From: Bacteroidota bacterium
GTDB lineage: Bacteria; Bacteroidota; Bacteroidia; B-17B0; Aurantibacillaceae
Direction: 5' to 3'
Assembly: GCA_030684395.1 (NCBI GenBank)
Contig: JAUXTT010000011.1
Location: forward strand, 1 to 64,000
Length of the DNA stretch: 64,000 nucleotides
In this document: one piece after another, positions 9,105-19,800 of the stretch
How positions within the stretch are numbered: position 1 is the first letter of the stretch
Layout of the letters: each line of letters opens with the position of its first letter
The notes under the pieces: generated by a model
What the model saw: only the letters and a program-made list of their open reading frames with translations
Told to the model about the DNA's origin: nothing
The model's database searches: none
Made by a program: the position numbers and the translations under genes

Positions 9105-12100
9105 ATGAAAAAAACAACTACCCCACTCGTTTTCTTGTTCGTTTTTTTGTTCTTCCAAATTGGCTTTTCGCAGTCTAAATCTGTTGTAAAACAGATTTCA
9201 GAAAACACTCATAATCACGAGAAGGATCTGGAAGAAATACTCCCCTTCGAAAAGTACTTTTCTATTATTTCTTCTATTGAAAATGCTAATGGTATTTATG
9301 GGGAAGAAAAAAATTATTTCTTCCGTTACATCAACAATGAAATTCGTTCACTTAGGAAACTAGCAATAGAAGCGCATAAGGCTAAGAAGGAAAATAATAA
9401 AATCCTTCTAACCGATTTTGAAAAAATCATTTTGGCAAAAGCAAAATCATTTGCCGATAATAAAACGCAAATAATTGATCAAATTCAAAATCCATTAAAA
9501 TATTCGGGGTATAATTTCAGGATCCCAAATCCGCATGATGAAATTAATACCCCGGGAGTAGCATGTACAAATGAAGGTTTTGAAAGCGGTAACTTAAATG
9601 CCTGGGCAGGTTCTTATGAAGATCAATCGGTTTGTACCGGCGGTACATTTTTGGGACTTTGTTTAGGCTACTCTGCTAACGATCCATATAGTGTCAACGG
9701 TTTTAACCAAGGAGCAAATAATGCAACAAGCCCACGACACACTTTGTGTACTCCGGGGGCAGACCCTAATATACCAGCCTTACAGCGTGTAAGACCAGGT
9801 GGCGGAAATTTCTCCATTAGAATTAATAATACGGAATATAGCGATTACAGTGCTGCACGATTAATTCAAACATTCAGAGTTACCCCGGCCAATGTTAATT
9901 TTACTTATTATTATGCTGTAGTTTTAGAAGATGGTGGTGCCGGACATACTGTTGCTGATCAACCCTATTTTACAATCCGGATGTATGACCAATTTGGTGC
10001 TGTTATCAATTGTGCCACTTTTGATGTAAATGGTTCAAATGCTGCGGGTATTGGAAACTTCATCACTTCAGGTACATTTACTTATAGAGACTGGAGTGCG
10101 GTTTTTGTTCCTCTACAGGCATATGTTGGACAAGATGTTACGATTGAATTTATAACTAATGATTGTACCCAAGGTGGTCATTTAGGGTACGCCTATATCG
10201 ACGCAGATTGTCAACCTTTTCAATTGATATCCCAGGCTCCTTTGATCTGTAACGGCCTAAATAACATACTTACCGCCCCTGCAGGTGCCGCAACCTATAC
10301 CTGGACAACGGCGGGAGGAAATATTGTTAGCGGAGGAAATACAAATGCGGCTACAGTAAATGCAGCCGGATCTTATTCAGTAACCATGACCGCTTTTGGC
10401 TCCGGATGCTCCTACACTATTGATACTGTTCTTAACGCAGCGCCGGTATCTCCAAATGCTGATTTTACAAGTAATAGTCCGTGTGTGGGCGGAACAACTG
10501 TTTTCACCGACCAATCAACCGGAGGTATCACATCCTGGAACTGGGACTTTGGTGATGGTAATACGGACGTAGCTCAAAGTCCAAACCACGTGTATGCAAC
10601 TGCGGGAACGTATACTGTTACTTTACAGGCAACCAATGGTTGTATTGACACTTACTCAACAACAGTTACAGTTCCGGCCTCTTCCACCGCAGCATTTACT
10701 GCTGCGCCTGTATGTGAAGGAGCAGCTACAAGTTTTGTAAACACCTCGGTAGCTCCGGCAGGATCAACATTTGACTGGGTGTTTGGAGATACACAAACCG
10801 CATCTAATACCGGAGGTAATGTCTCACACTTATACTCTGCGGCAAATACTTATAATGTTACTTTAAATATAACGGCTCCAGGTGGTTGCAATGGAACAGT
10901 AACTCAGGCTATTACTGTTAATGCCAACCCGGTTCCGGCATTTACTGCAAACTCGGTTTGTTTAACATCGTGTACTCAATTTACAAATACAACTCCGGCA
11001 GCACCGGCTATTACAACATGGTCGTGGGATTTTACCAATAATGCTTCTGGTGATGATGCAACTGCAGCCCCTTGTTTTACTTATCCAACAGCAGGGACAT
11101 TCACTGCTTCTTTAACTGCAACAACTGCTGGAAGTTGTGTAGGTACTTACACTACAACAGTTACTGTAAACCCTAATCCGGTTGCAAGTTTTACCGCCTC
11201 AACAGAATGCGTTGGAACTGCTACTCAATTTGATAACGGTACAAGTACAATTGCTGCACCCGATAATATTGCATTTTACAACTGGACTTTTGGTGATGGT
11301 CTCAATGCAAGCGGAGCCAACACAACACATACTTACGCAACTTGTGGAACCTATACAAGTAACTTAGTTCTTGTTTCTAACAACAACTGTACTAGCACAA
11401 GTAGTTATACTGTTACTGTAAAATGCAGTCCAACTGTTACTGTACCTACAAATACAGTGGTTTGTCCGGCAACAGCAATAGCGGCAACTAATTTTGTAAG
11501 TAATCCTGTTGGGGCCACTTTCGGATGGGCCAACTCTGAGACATTGATTGGGTTAGGAGGAAGTGGTTCAAACGACATCCCTGCATTCAACACAACCAAT
11601 ACAGGATCAACACAACTTGACGGAACTATTTCTGTAACACCAACCCTAAACGGTTGTATTGGAACACCAAGTACTTATACTATATCTGTAAAACCAACAC
11701 CTGTTATGGATCCTGTGTCAAGTGCCACTTATTGTCCGGGAAATGCTGTAGCTGCTGCTAACTTTACAACCATTCCAACAGGTTCAACATTTGCATGGAC
11801 AAACACTGACGCTACTATTGGGTTAGCGGTGAGTGGTGCAACACCGTATTCCGGCTTTAATGCAACTAATATCGGATCAACTACTTTAACAGGAATAATA
11901 AGTGTTACACCAACTTTAGCATCGTGCGTAGGTTTGCCAATAAATTATTCCATCACTGTAAACCCTACTCCTGTTGTAACAGTTCCTGCAACTGCAACTT
12001 ATTGCCCCAATGATCTTGTGCCGGCTTCTAACTTTACAAGTGTGCCGGCGGGAGCGAGTTTTGCATGGACAAATTCTGATGCAACAATTGGAATTACATC

Positions 12101-14189
12101 TACCAGTCCAGGGCAGATAACAGCTTTTAATGCAGTTAATACATCATCTTTTGTACATAACGGAACTATAATTGTAACTCCAACACTTAATAATTGCCCG
12201 GGTTTGCCTGTTACTTATACTATAACTGTTAAACCTACTCCATACGTAAATGCAATTTCAGATGAACTTGTTTGTCCTGCAACAAATATTGCTGCAAACA
12301 ATTTCAGTAGTACGCCTGCAAACGCTACTATGAACTGGACACAAACAAATATGAATGTTGGTTTAGCAACTGCATCCGGCATTAATTCTGTTCCGGCATT
12401 TACAAGTACAAATGCTTCCAGCGTTAATGAAGTGTCAACAATAACTATCACGCCTACATTAAACGGTTGTATTGGCCCGGATTCAACATATACAGTTACG
12501 GTTAAACCTACCCCTGTTCTCCTGCCAATTTTAAACGATTCATTATGCCCTGCGGTTACAAATGTAGCTGCATCCAATTTCACAACTGTTCCCACAGGTT
12601 CTACTATTAACTGGCTAAATGACAATACGAGTATTGGTTTGTCGGCAAACGGAATTGATAACTATACTAGTTTTACCCCGATCAATAATGGAAGTACTAA
12701 TCAAGTTGCAACAATAACTGCCACACCAACTTTAAATGGGTGTATAGGTTTAGCTCAATCTTACTTTATTAAGGTATTCCCTAAACCAATTGCAGTTGTT
12801 CCGGCAAACAGTGAGGCATGTCCGGGTGCTACTGTAAATAGTATTGTTTTCTCAAGTATTCCTACTGACCCTGCAACTACTTTTAGCTGGGCTCATAGTA
12901 ATGCCAATGTAGGTTTAAGTCAGGGAAGTGCTTCTATTGTAAACTCTTCTTCAACTAATAGTTTCACAGCAACCAATACCAACTCGGTGGATATTTCTTC
13001 TGTCTTCACAGTCTCCACTTCTTTAAATGGATGCTTAAGCACTCCTGTGAACTATACTTTCACAACGAATCCGTTGCCTACTCCAATTTTTGCTTCCAGC
13101 CACACCTGCGAAGGTGACCCTACAAATTTTGCGAGTAGTTCGAGTGTAGGAACCGGAAGTATTACCACTCATCAATGGGATTTTGATAATAATGGTACTT
13201 ATGAAATTTCGGGTACCGATGCAAGTCCAACTTATACATTATTAACCCCGGGAACACATTCCATTCACTTAAACACCATTACCGACAAAGGTTGTAACGA
13301 TGATATTGTTTTACCATTATACATTTACCCTAAACCTATTCCTACAATTTCCGTTGATGAACCAAATGGCTGCGCAGATCACGATGTAGTTTTATCAGCC
13401 GGTGTTGTTGCTTCCAGTACTGATCATAACAATAGTATTCTAACCTGGGAATGGGATATTCAAACAAATGGGGTTAATGATTTCACCACTACCACTTCGG
13501 GCTCAATAGTTGATACTATTCAATTTACTTACGAAAACTCTTCGGCGGTGCAATCACAATTTTATCAGGTAACTGTAACTGCAACAACTGATGACGGATG
13601 TATCGGAAGTTATTCGAGTACACCAACATTTATTGAAGTTTATGCAAATCCAATAGCAGATTTCACTTACAATACAGATCCTGAACCGGATGTTCAAAAC
13701 CCTTTGGTTCAATTTATAGATCAATCTCAGGGTGCCTCTAACTGGGCGTGGGAATTTAATGACCCATATAGTTCTGCCGGAGCAAATGCCTCCACATTTC
13801 AAAATCCACAACACTATTATGAAAATTACCAAGCCACTTCTTACGATGTTACTCTTGTAGTAGATAATGGTCAATGTTGGGATACAATCACTAAACCTGT
13901 TACCATTAAACCTGAATGGACCTTTTACATTCCAAATGCTTTTTCGCCAAACGACGATGGATTTAATGATGGATTCAGAGGTACAGGAGTTGGCATAAAA
14001 GAATACTCCTTAAGTATTTATGATCGTTGGGGTGAACTTATATGGACCTCCGGAGATCTGGAAGAATACTGGAATGGAAGCGTTAATTCCCGGACTGTTC
14101 AGGAAGATGTGTATGTTTGGAAAGTAAAACTGAAAGATGGGAAAGGCTTTAAGCATGCTTTAGAAGGAACAGTAAGTGTTGTCAGGTAA
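9105..14189 (+). CDS. Giant secreted PKD-repeat protein with T9SS type B sorting domain
   Basis: A 1694-residue surface or secreted protein. Residues 1-23 form a signal peptide (KKTTTPLVFLF, ending GFSQ). Residues about 25-145 are charged and likely helical. Residues about 150-375 (FESGNLNAWAG, ADCQPF) look like a MAM or carbohydrate-binding-like beta-sandwich. Canonical PKD domains follow (WNWDFGDGN, YNWTFGDG). About six Ig/PKD-like modules related to those of the gene at 1557 come next, then further PKD domains. The final 90 residues (IPNAFSPNDDGFNDGF, YDRWGE) form the T9SS type B C-terminal domain. The role is probably surface adhesion or structure; the ligand is unknown. It lacks the near-identical 181-residue duplication of its paralogue. 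Confidence 0.9.
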   Translation: MKKTTTPLVFLFVFLFFQIGFSQSKSVVKQISENTHNHEKDLEEILPFEKYFSIISSIENANGIYGEEKNYFFRYINNEIRSLRKLAIEAHKAKKENNKILLTDFEKIILAKAKSFADNKTQIIDQIQNPLKYSGYNFRIPNPHDEINTPGVACTNEGFESGNLNAWAGSYEDQSVCTGGTFLGLCLGYSANDPYSVNGFNQGANNATSPRHTLCTPGADPNIPALQRVRPGGGNFSIRINNTEYSDYSAARLIQTFRVTPANVNFTYYYAVVLEDGGAGHTVADQPYFTIRMYDQFGAVINCATFDVNGSNAAGIGNFITSGTFTYRDWSAVFVPLQAYVGQDVTIEFITNDCTQGGHLGYAYIDADCQPFQLISQAPLICNGLNNILTAPAGAATYTWTTAGGNIVSGGNTNAATVNAAGSYSVTMTAFGSGCSYTIDTVLNAAPVSPNADFTSNSPCVGGTTVFTDQSTGGITSWNWDFGDGNTDVAQSPNHVYATAGTYTVTLQATNGCIDTYSTTVTVPASSTAAFTAAPVCEGAATSFVNTSVAPAGSTFDWVFGDTQTASNTGGNVSHLYSAANTYNVTLNITAPGGCNGTVTQAITVNANPVPAFTANSVCLTSCTQFTNTTPAAPAITTWSWDFTNNASGDDATAAPCFTYPTAGTFTASLTATTAGSCVGTYTTTVTVNPNPVASFTASTECVGTATQFDNGTSTIAAPDNIAFYNWTFGDGLNASGANTTHTYATCGTYTSNLVLVSNNNCTSTSSYTVTVKCSPTVTVPTNTVVCPATAIAATNFVSNPVGATFGWANSETLIGLGGSGSNDIPAFNTTNTGSTQLDGTISVTPTLNGCIGTPSTYTISVKPTPVMDPVSSATYCPGNAVAAANFTTIPTGSTFAWTNTDATIGLAVSGATPYSGFNATNIGSTTLTGIISVTPTLASCVGLPINYSITVNPTPVVTVPATATYCPNDLVPASNFTSVPAGASFAWTNSDATIGITSTSPGQITAFNAVNTSSFVHNGTIIVTPTLNNCPGLPVTYTITVKPTPYVNAISDELVCPATNIAANNFSSTPANATMNWTQTNMNVGLATASGINSVPAFTSTNASSVNEVSTITITPTLNGCIGPDSTYTVTVKPTPVLLPILNDSLCPAVTNVAASNFTTVPTGSTINWLNDNTSIGLSANGIDNYTSFTPINNGSTNQVATITATPTLNGCIGLAQSYFIKVFPKPIAVVPANSEACPGATVNSIVFSSIPTDPATTFSWAHSNANVGLSQGSASIVNSSSTNSFTATNTNSVDISSVFTVSTSLNGCLSTPVNYTFTTNPLPTPIFASSHTCEGDPTNFASSSSVGTGSITTHQWDFDNNGTYEISGTDASPTYTLLTPGTHSIHLNTITDKGCNDDIVLPLYIYPKPIPTISVDEPNGCADHDVVLSAGVVASSTDHNNSILTWEWDIQTNGVNDFTTTTSGSIVDTIQFTYENSSAVQSQFYQVTVTATTDDGCIGSYSSTPTFIEVYANPIADFTYNTDPEPDVQNPLVQFIDQSQGASNWAWEFNDPYSSAGANASTFQNPQHYYENYQATSYDVTLVVDNGQCWDTITKPVTIKPEWTFYIPNAFSPNDDGFNDGFRGTGVGIKEYSLSIYDRWGELIWTSGDLEEYWNGSVNSRTVQEDVYVWKVKLKDGKGFKHALEGTVSVVR

Positions 14190-14315
14190 GATTTTTAAAA
14201 ATCAGTTACAAATTTGCCTTTGTTAACCACCACCATTTAGTTATCGTTCACCAATTTACTTTATAATTTAGTATATTTATAGTTAATATTGAATTAAATA
14301 AAAAAAACAAATTAA

Positions 14316-14453
14316 ATGAAACGTATCTTAAAAATTACTGTAGTACTATCATTACTTACATCATTAGTTATATTGGAATCATGCAGCAGCAGAGCCAGAG
14401 ATTGTAAAGGGCGTAGAAAAACCGCTAAAACAAATATGGGCGGTTGGTTATAG
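14316..14453 (+). CDS. Small putative lipoprotein (45 residues)
   Basis: An ATG-started frame encodes a basic N-terminus, a hydrophobic stretch (ITVVLSLLTSLVIL) and a lipobox-like LESC with Cys23. The mature tail is short and basic (SSRARDCKGRRKTAKTNMG) and ends GGWL. The mature form would be a lipidated peptide of about 23 residues with one further cysteine. It lies in the gap between the giant T9SS gene and the gene at 14487, 33 bp before the latter. I recall similar short lipoproteins ending NMGGWL-like in Bacteroidota, but cannot confirm it here. Function unknown. Confidence 0.55.
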   Translation: MKRILKITVVLSLLTSLVILESCSSRARDCKGRRKTAKTNMGGWL

Positions 14454-14486
14454 GAATCATTAATTTATTAAACCTAAAATTAGCAC

Positions 14487-14921
14487 ATGGAAATTACTTA
14501 TGAGTCTATCAAGTCACTTATAAAAAGTGAGGTTTGGGAGGGTAATCAGGTTAAACTTAAATTTCAATCGAACGATCAGGCTCAAGCTATTGAAACAATT
14601 GGGATGGCGATGCCGGATCAGGAGGAGATGATGAAAAAAATAATGGCAGAGGTTGCAAAAAGTACTGCATCCAGTATGGCAATTAATACCGGAGCCAACG
14701 CATTGGGTAGTATGATGGGCGGAATGGGTTCTACAGTTGCCGGTATGGCAGTTTCCGGAGCTCAGGCTGCAGGTTTAGGATACCAAATGGATCCTACAAA
14801 AATGATGCAGGTTGAGCTAACCGATGAAGTAAAACAAAAAACAATATTAGCTGCATTTATGAACCTGCAAATGTTCTACGAGTTCAGGGAAAACAACTGG
14901 CATTATAAGCAGCCAGCATAA
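14487..14921 (+). CDS. Hypothetical protein, Gly/Met/Ala-rich centre
   Basis: A 144-residue protein not recognised as a named family. The N-terminal third is polar and mixed. Residues about 62-98 are rich in Gly, Met, Ala and Ser (SSMAINTGANALGSMMGGMG), like glycine-zipper or helical membrane-associated segments. The last 40 residues are amphipathic and aromatic (NLQMFYEFRENNWHYK). There is no signal peptide. A strong terminator follows immediately, closing a short unit that probably starts at the small lipoprotein gene. Function unknown. Confidence 0.75.
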   Translation: MEITYESIKSLIKSEVWEGNQVKLKFQSNDQAQAIETIGMAMPDQEEMMKKIMAEVAKSTASSMAINTGANALGSMMGGMGSTVAGMAVSGAQAAGLGYQMDPTKMMQVELTDEVKQKTILAAFMNLQMFYEFRENNWHYKQPA

Positions 14922-14928
14922 AAACATC

Positions 14929-14957
14929 AAAAACACCATTTTTTGGTGTTTTTTTTT
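14929..14957 (+). terminator. Rho-independent terminator after the gene at 14487
   Basis: AAAAACACCA (14929-14938) pairs with TGGTGTTTTT (14944-14953) around a T5 loop and runs into a T-tract. Confidence 0.85.
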
Positions 14958-15012
14958 GCACCTCATTAAACCTTCAATAAATAATCAGGTCTTACTCCAA
15001 AACATCTAAATT

Positions 15013-15921
15013 ATGAAAACATCACATTTTTTAAAATTGTTAACTGCAACTGCAGTAATAATAGGTTTCACATTTACATCTTGTAAAAAGGATAAAAAAG
15101 AAGAAGAACCTGATAAAGACACTGTTGCCGCATCTGATAATTCTTATGTAGAAAACCTATCGAATGATATTGATAATATTGGTGATCAGGCAGGTAATTC
15201 GCAAACAGGCGGTTCACTTAGCACTTATAAATTAATAAATCCTCAAAACTCTATATTAAGTACCTGTGCAACCATTACTTTATTCAAAGCAGATAGCCTG
15301 AATGTAGATTCGGTTTTAGTAGATTTCGGAACCACTAACTGTGTATGTAATGATGGTAAAATCAGAAACGGGCAACTATTGTATACATACAGTGGTGGCA
15401 AACACTACAGAGATTCAGGAATAGTTATAACTTGTACACCTATAAACTACAATGTAGAAGGCAACCAGGTTTCGGGTAACAGAACTATTACCAATAAGGG
15501 AAGAATAAATGGTAATTTTAACTGGGAGATCAATGCTAACATTACGGTTATAAAAGCAAACAACGGCGGAACTGTGACCTGGAATTGTACCCGGACAAAA
15601 ATTCTTTTAAATACTTCCACTGTTTATTCCGGGCCTGCAAATCCAATCAATTGGCCGCAAGCCAAAATTGGGATTACCGGCAGTGCAAACGGAACTACGG
15701 CAGCCGGTAACGCATATACTGTAACTGTAACCAATCAACTGGTTCGCGATTTCACTTGTACTCCAAATACAGCGCAACCTCACAGGCATCCATTTATTCA
15801 GGGTAGTATGGAATTTGCTCCAAGCGGAAAACCTATTCGGTATATTGACTTCGGTTCAGGTACATGTGATCTAAATGCTACGGTTACCATTAATGGCGTT
15901 AGTCATCCGATAGTATTATAA
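15013..15921 (+). CDS. Putative lipoprotein of unknown function
   Basis: A 302-residue protein with a lipoprotein signal (KTSHFLKLL, hydrophobic core, TFTSC with Cys24), then a highly charged linker (KKDKKEEEPDKD) typical of Bacteroidota lipoproteins. The rest is rich in Asn, Thr and Gly with beta-type alternation and several cysteines (STCATIT, TNCVC, IVITCTP, VTWNCTRT, FTCTPN, GTCDLN), which could form disulfides in the periplasm or on the surface. I recognise no enzymatic motif. A very strong terminator follows between it and the convergent mscS-like gene. Confidence 0.8.
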   Translation: MKTSHFLKLLTATAVIIGFTFTSCKKDKKEEEPDKDTVAASDNSYVENLSNDIDNIGDQAGNSQTGGSLSTYKLINPQNSILSTCATITLFKADSLNVDSVLVDFGTTNCVCNDGKIRNGQLLYTYSGGKHYRDSGIVITCTPINYNVEGNQVSGNRTITNKGRINGNFNWEINANITVIKANNGGTVTWNCTRTKILLNTSTVYSGPANPINWPQAKIGITGSANGTTAAGNAYTVTVTNQLVRDFTCTPNTAQPHRHPFIQGSMEFAPSGKPIRYIDFGSGTCDLNATVTINGVSHPIVL

Positions 15922-15933
15922 AGATTACTTAAA

Positions 15934-15977
15934 AAAAAATTACCCCCTACAATGATGTTTGTAGGGGGTAATTTTTT
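15934..15977. terminator. Bidirectional terminator between convergent genes
   Basis: A perfect 19-bp stem (15934-15952 with 15959-15977) carries the core TTACCCCCTACA, A residues on the left and T residues on the right. It can therefore end transcription from both the lipoprotein gene and the minus-strand mscS-like gene. Confidence 0.9.
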
Positions 15978-15995
15978 AAACACTACGAAGAAAAA

Positions 15996-16847
15996 TCACA
16001 TCTGTTTTACAAACTGAACAGCACGTGGTCCTTCAATTTTTTTAAGATCAAAAGCCTTTTTTATTTCTTCCATTAAAGCTCCCTTAACCGGAGAAGTATC
16101 GGATGGATGAGTAAATACCTTTATCGAAATAATATATCCTCCGGGGCAATAACTTCCAAAACTAACACTTGCAAGCGGAGCCGACAAAATCCTTTTTTCA
16201 GCGGTTACAATATTATTTAAAAGAGCTTTCACCTCGTCAATATTGTGATGATCTGCAATACTCATATCAATATCCACACGCAAACTTCCCATTTTGGTAT
16301 GGTTAATAATAAATCCATTTGATACTGCACCGTTTGGTAGAATAATAGTTCTATGATCACCCGTAATTAAGATCGTATTAAATATCTGAATTTCTTTTAC
16401 TTCGCCTTTTTGGTTTAATGCTTCTATGGTATCCCCAACCTTATACGGTTTAAAGATCAAAATGAGAACGCCTCCCGCAAAGTTGGCCAAACTACCCTGC
16501 AACGCCAAGCCTATTGCCAAACCTGCCGCTCCAAGTATTGCTACAAATGAGGTGGTTTGAACACCAAGCATCCCGGCAACCATAATGAATAAAATAACTT
16601 TTAATCCGATCCCGATCAAACTCTTTAAAAAGGTACGCAACGAAACTTCTACGTTTCTTCTTTCCATTCCTTTTACTGCGAGGTAGGCAATTTTTTTAAT
16701 CAGCCACAAACCAACGAATAACGTTATTGAAGCAAATATTAATTGTGGCACAAAATCTTTAACCCAATCAATAATTTTATCCGTGTATTCTTCAATTAAT
16801 CCCACTTTGTGGATCACATGATCCTTAATATTATCCGGAGCTGCCAT
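15996..16847 (-). CDS. Small-conductance mechanosensitive channel, MscS family
   Basis: A 283-residue inner-membrane channel protein, close to the length of the basic MscS. Three membrane segments are visible: about 35-55 (LIFASITLFVGLWLIKKIA), 73-97 (LIGIGLKVILFIMVAGMLG) and the pore-lining segment at about 103-125 (AILGAAGLAIGLALQGSLAN), with the Gly/Ala packing pattern and GGV turn of MscS TM3. The beta domain (FKPYKVGDTIEA, ILPNGAVSNGFIIN) follows, then the cytoplasmic domain. The family releases solutes on hypo-osmotic shock. It starts 13 bp after the SpoIIE-phosphatase gene on the same strand, so the two are probably co-transcribed. Confidence 0.93.
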   Translation of the reverse strand: MAAPDNIKDHVIHKVGLIEEYTDKIIDWVKDFVPQLIFASITLFVGLWLIKKIAYLAVKGMERRNVEVSLRTFLKSLIGIGLKVILFIMVAGMLGVQTTSFVAILGAAGLAIGLALQGSLANFAGGVLILIFKPYKVGDTIEALNQKGEVKEIQIFNTILITGDHRTIILPNGAVSNGFIINHTKMGSLRVDIDMSIADHHNIDEVKALLNNIVTAEKRILSAPLASVSFGSYCPGGYIISIKVFTHPSDTSPVKGALMEEIKKAFDLKKIEGPRAVQFVKQM

Positions 16848-16860
16848 CGTTAATTATTAT

Positions 16861-19800
16861 TTAAAATTTTACACCTATCACCAAAATATCATCAACCTGT
16901 TCATAGTTTGCTTTCCAGTTATTGATATGATTTGATGCCAGATCACCTTGCTTGTCTATAGCCTGGTCTTTAATAGAGAGCAAAAATTGTTTGAAGCTTT
17001 TTGTCATTAATTTTTTTCCTTCCGGTCCGCCAAACTGATCTCCATATCCATCCGTGCTCATATAAGCAATATCTTCTGTATTAAACTGGATCTCATGGCA
17101 CATAAAATCCTGAGTGTCTTCCGTATATCCGCCAATTCCCGCTTTCGTAGGCCTTATTTCTTCTACTTCAGAACTTCCTTTTCTTATGATCCACAGAAAA
17201 CGGTTTGCTCCGGCATATTTTACCTTTTTGGTTTCGGTGTTCACCTTTAGCAAAGCTATTTCCATTCCGTCTTTGGTAGATCCTTCTTTGTTATCTTGTC
17301 TTAAAGATTGTTTAATGCGTCGGTTGACCATTTTCAAAATCTCATCAGGTTCGTAAGAATGATTTACCGCTTCGTTTAACTTATCGCTACACACCATACT
17401 CATAAAGCCACCTGGCACACCGTGACCTGTACAATCGGCGGAGGCAATCAAAAATTCGGTATCATCTATTTTATGATACCAATAAAAATCACCGCTCACA
17501 ATATCCTTAGGCTGAAAGAAAATAAAGGTATCTTTCCAGGAAGAGTGAATATCATTTAGCGGTGGTAATATTGCATTTTGGATTCGTTTCGCATAATTGA
17601 TACTATCCGTAATTTCCTGCTTTTGGTGAAGGATTTCTTCGTTCTGTTCTTTCAAAACTTCATTCTTATGTTCAATTTCCTTGGTCCTAAGTTTCACTAA
17701 TTCATCCAGTTGTTTATTTTGTTGTTTTAATCTATATGACGCAATTCGAATAGCAAGAAAAACGATCACAATGAACCCAACAACATAAAGTATATATGCA
17801 AGTGTGGTTCTATACCATGGTGGTAAAATTTTAAATTCAACTACGGCATCTTTACCAATGGTCTCATAAACATTTTTTGATTGAATGATCAGTTTATAAG
17901 ATCCTTCGTGCAGGTTATTGAACTTTACCTTACGCTCAGCTTGCCATGCCGAAAAACTTGTATCCGCCCCTTCCAACTTATACCGGAACAGGGTTTTATC
18001 TTCACAATTCAGGTAATTGGAACTAAACTCAAATGTGAGTTCGTTATAACCATAAGTTAATTCCTTTTTAAAATTTATTACACCAATGGATGCACCATCA
18101 AATAAAACAGAATCTGCTTTTGTAGTGACTTTTCTTAGCACTACATTAAACTCATTTGCAGCAGAAGGAAGGGCTCTTGTTTCATCATATAACACCAGGC
18201 CTTCTTCTAAACATATATACAAATCGTTTTTATCACTGTATAATACATGCTCCTTACCTAAGTCTATCGGAAGAAACGTTTGATAAACCTCTCTGTTATC
18301 TTTCTTATAAATTATGTGTGGCTTATTATCAATGATAGCAAGAGTTTTATCTTTAAGGTCCTTTAGAAAATCGAAGCTCAATTGACTCGTTTCAAATTTA
18401 TAGAAAGGCGTTGGTTCAAATATTTCACCTTTAGCATCTTTTTGAAGCTCAAATAAACCTGAACGGTTTCCTACAACAAGTTTATCATTAAATAAAAAGG
18501 GATATTTCCAGTCATCCGTAAGCCCGAAGTCTACACCATAAACATCTACTTTAAACACCTGCGATCCATCATCAATAATTTTATAAAGCGCGGGAGTTGT
18601 AGAAACCCAATAATAATCTCTTCCGTTTTCCGGTTTTTCTTCTATACCCCATATTTCCCCTACTATTTCAAACGCGAAATTGTATTCCTCTTTAAAATCC
18701 CTATTAAGAAGTGATAATCCCAGATCGCCCGTTGCCGCCAAAAGAATCTTCCCATTCTTTAAAAATTTAATCCGCTTAAAACTACCTTCCTTGATCTTGC
18801 TATATGCCTTACCATCGTATTGAAATAATCCGGCATCAGTAACTATATATAATTTATCATTATTTTCTGCAAGCTGCCAAACAGTTTTATTTTGGAAACC
18901 CGGTTCAGGTAAAAAATCAGGGGCTTTCTGATCCCTTATAAACATGCCTTTTGATGTGGCGGCAAAAACCCTGTCATGAAATTCCAGAACATTGTAAACG
19001 CTTGCATCCATAGAAGTGAAACTCTGAAGATCTGATCTTAGGTTCACCTTTGCCAAACCGCTGTTAAGGGTAAGCCACAAATTTCCTGTTTTATCTTCAA
19101 ACTGTGAGGTAACATTATCATCCTGCAGGCCTATCACCGAATTCACAAAACTCATTTGTCCCGATTTTATATCTAACAAAATTGTTCCATATGTTTGAGA
19201 GTTAAAAGCATAATTCCCGTTCTTTAAACGAATACCTCCCAATATTCTTACAGTATTCAAAAAAGCATCATCGCTTGTAGGGAATTCTTTAAATTCATCG
19301 GTTGTTTTGTTATAAACAAACAATCCCTTTTCCTGTGTAATGATCAGGTATTCACTTTTAGAATCTTTGAAGGGAAGTATTCCAAAAAAACCATACTCGG
19401 CAAACAACTGACTATTTGGAATAAGTAGCAGTTTATCATTTACACATCTCATCAACCCTTTATTTCTCTCCCTCACATACAAAGTATTGTCTATAAAAGC
19501 GGAAACATGAAAGCTGTTGCCTTCTGAAGGCAGGATGATTTTTATGGTTTTATGATCATACACATAGATGCAATCATTTGTTTGAAAATAAACTTTATCA
19601 GTTCCGGCAAAGGTGCGCCACACCCTTGCTACTTTTTGCAGATCCTGAGGCAGCAGTTTTTCACTCAATGGTTCGTAAAAAAGTCTGCCAACAGAGTCCT
19701 TCAAATAACAACCAAAATAATTTTCGCCCCCTATATACAATACATTACTGCTATCGTTAGCTAAAGAATATACAAAACCTGTACGAGCCTTAAGAAAATC

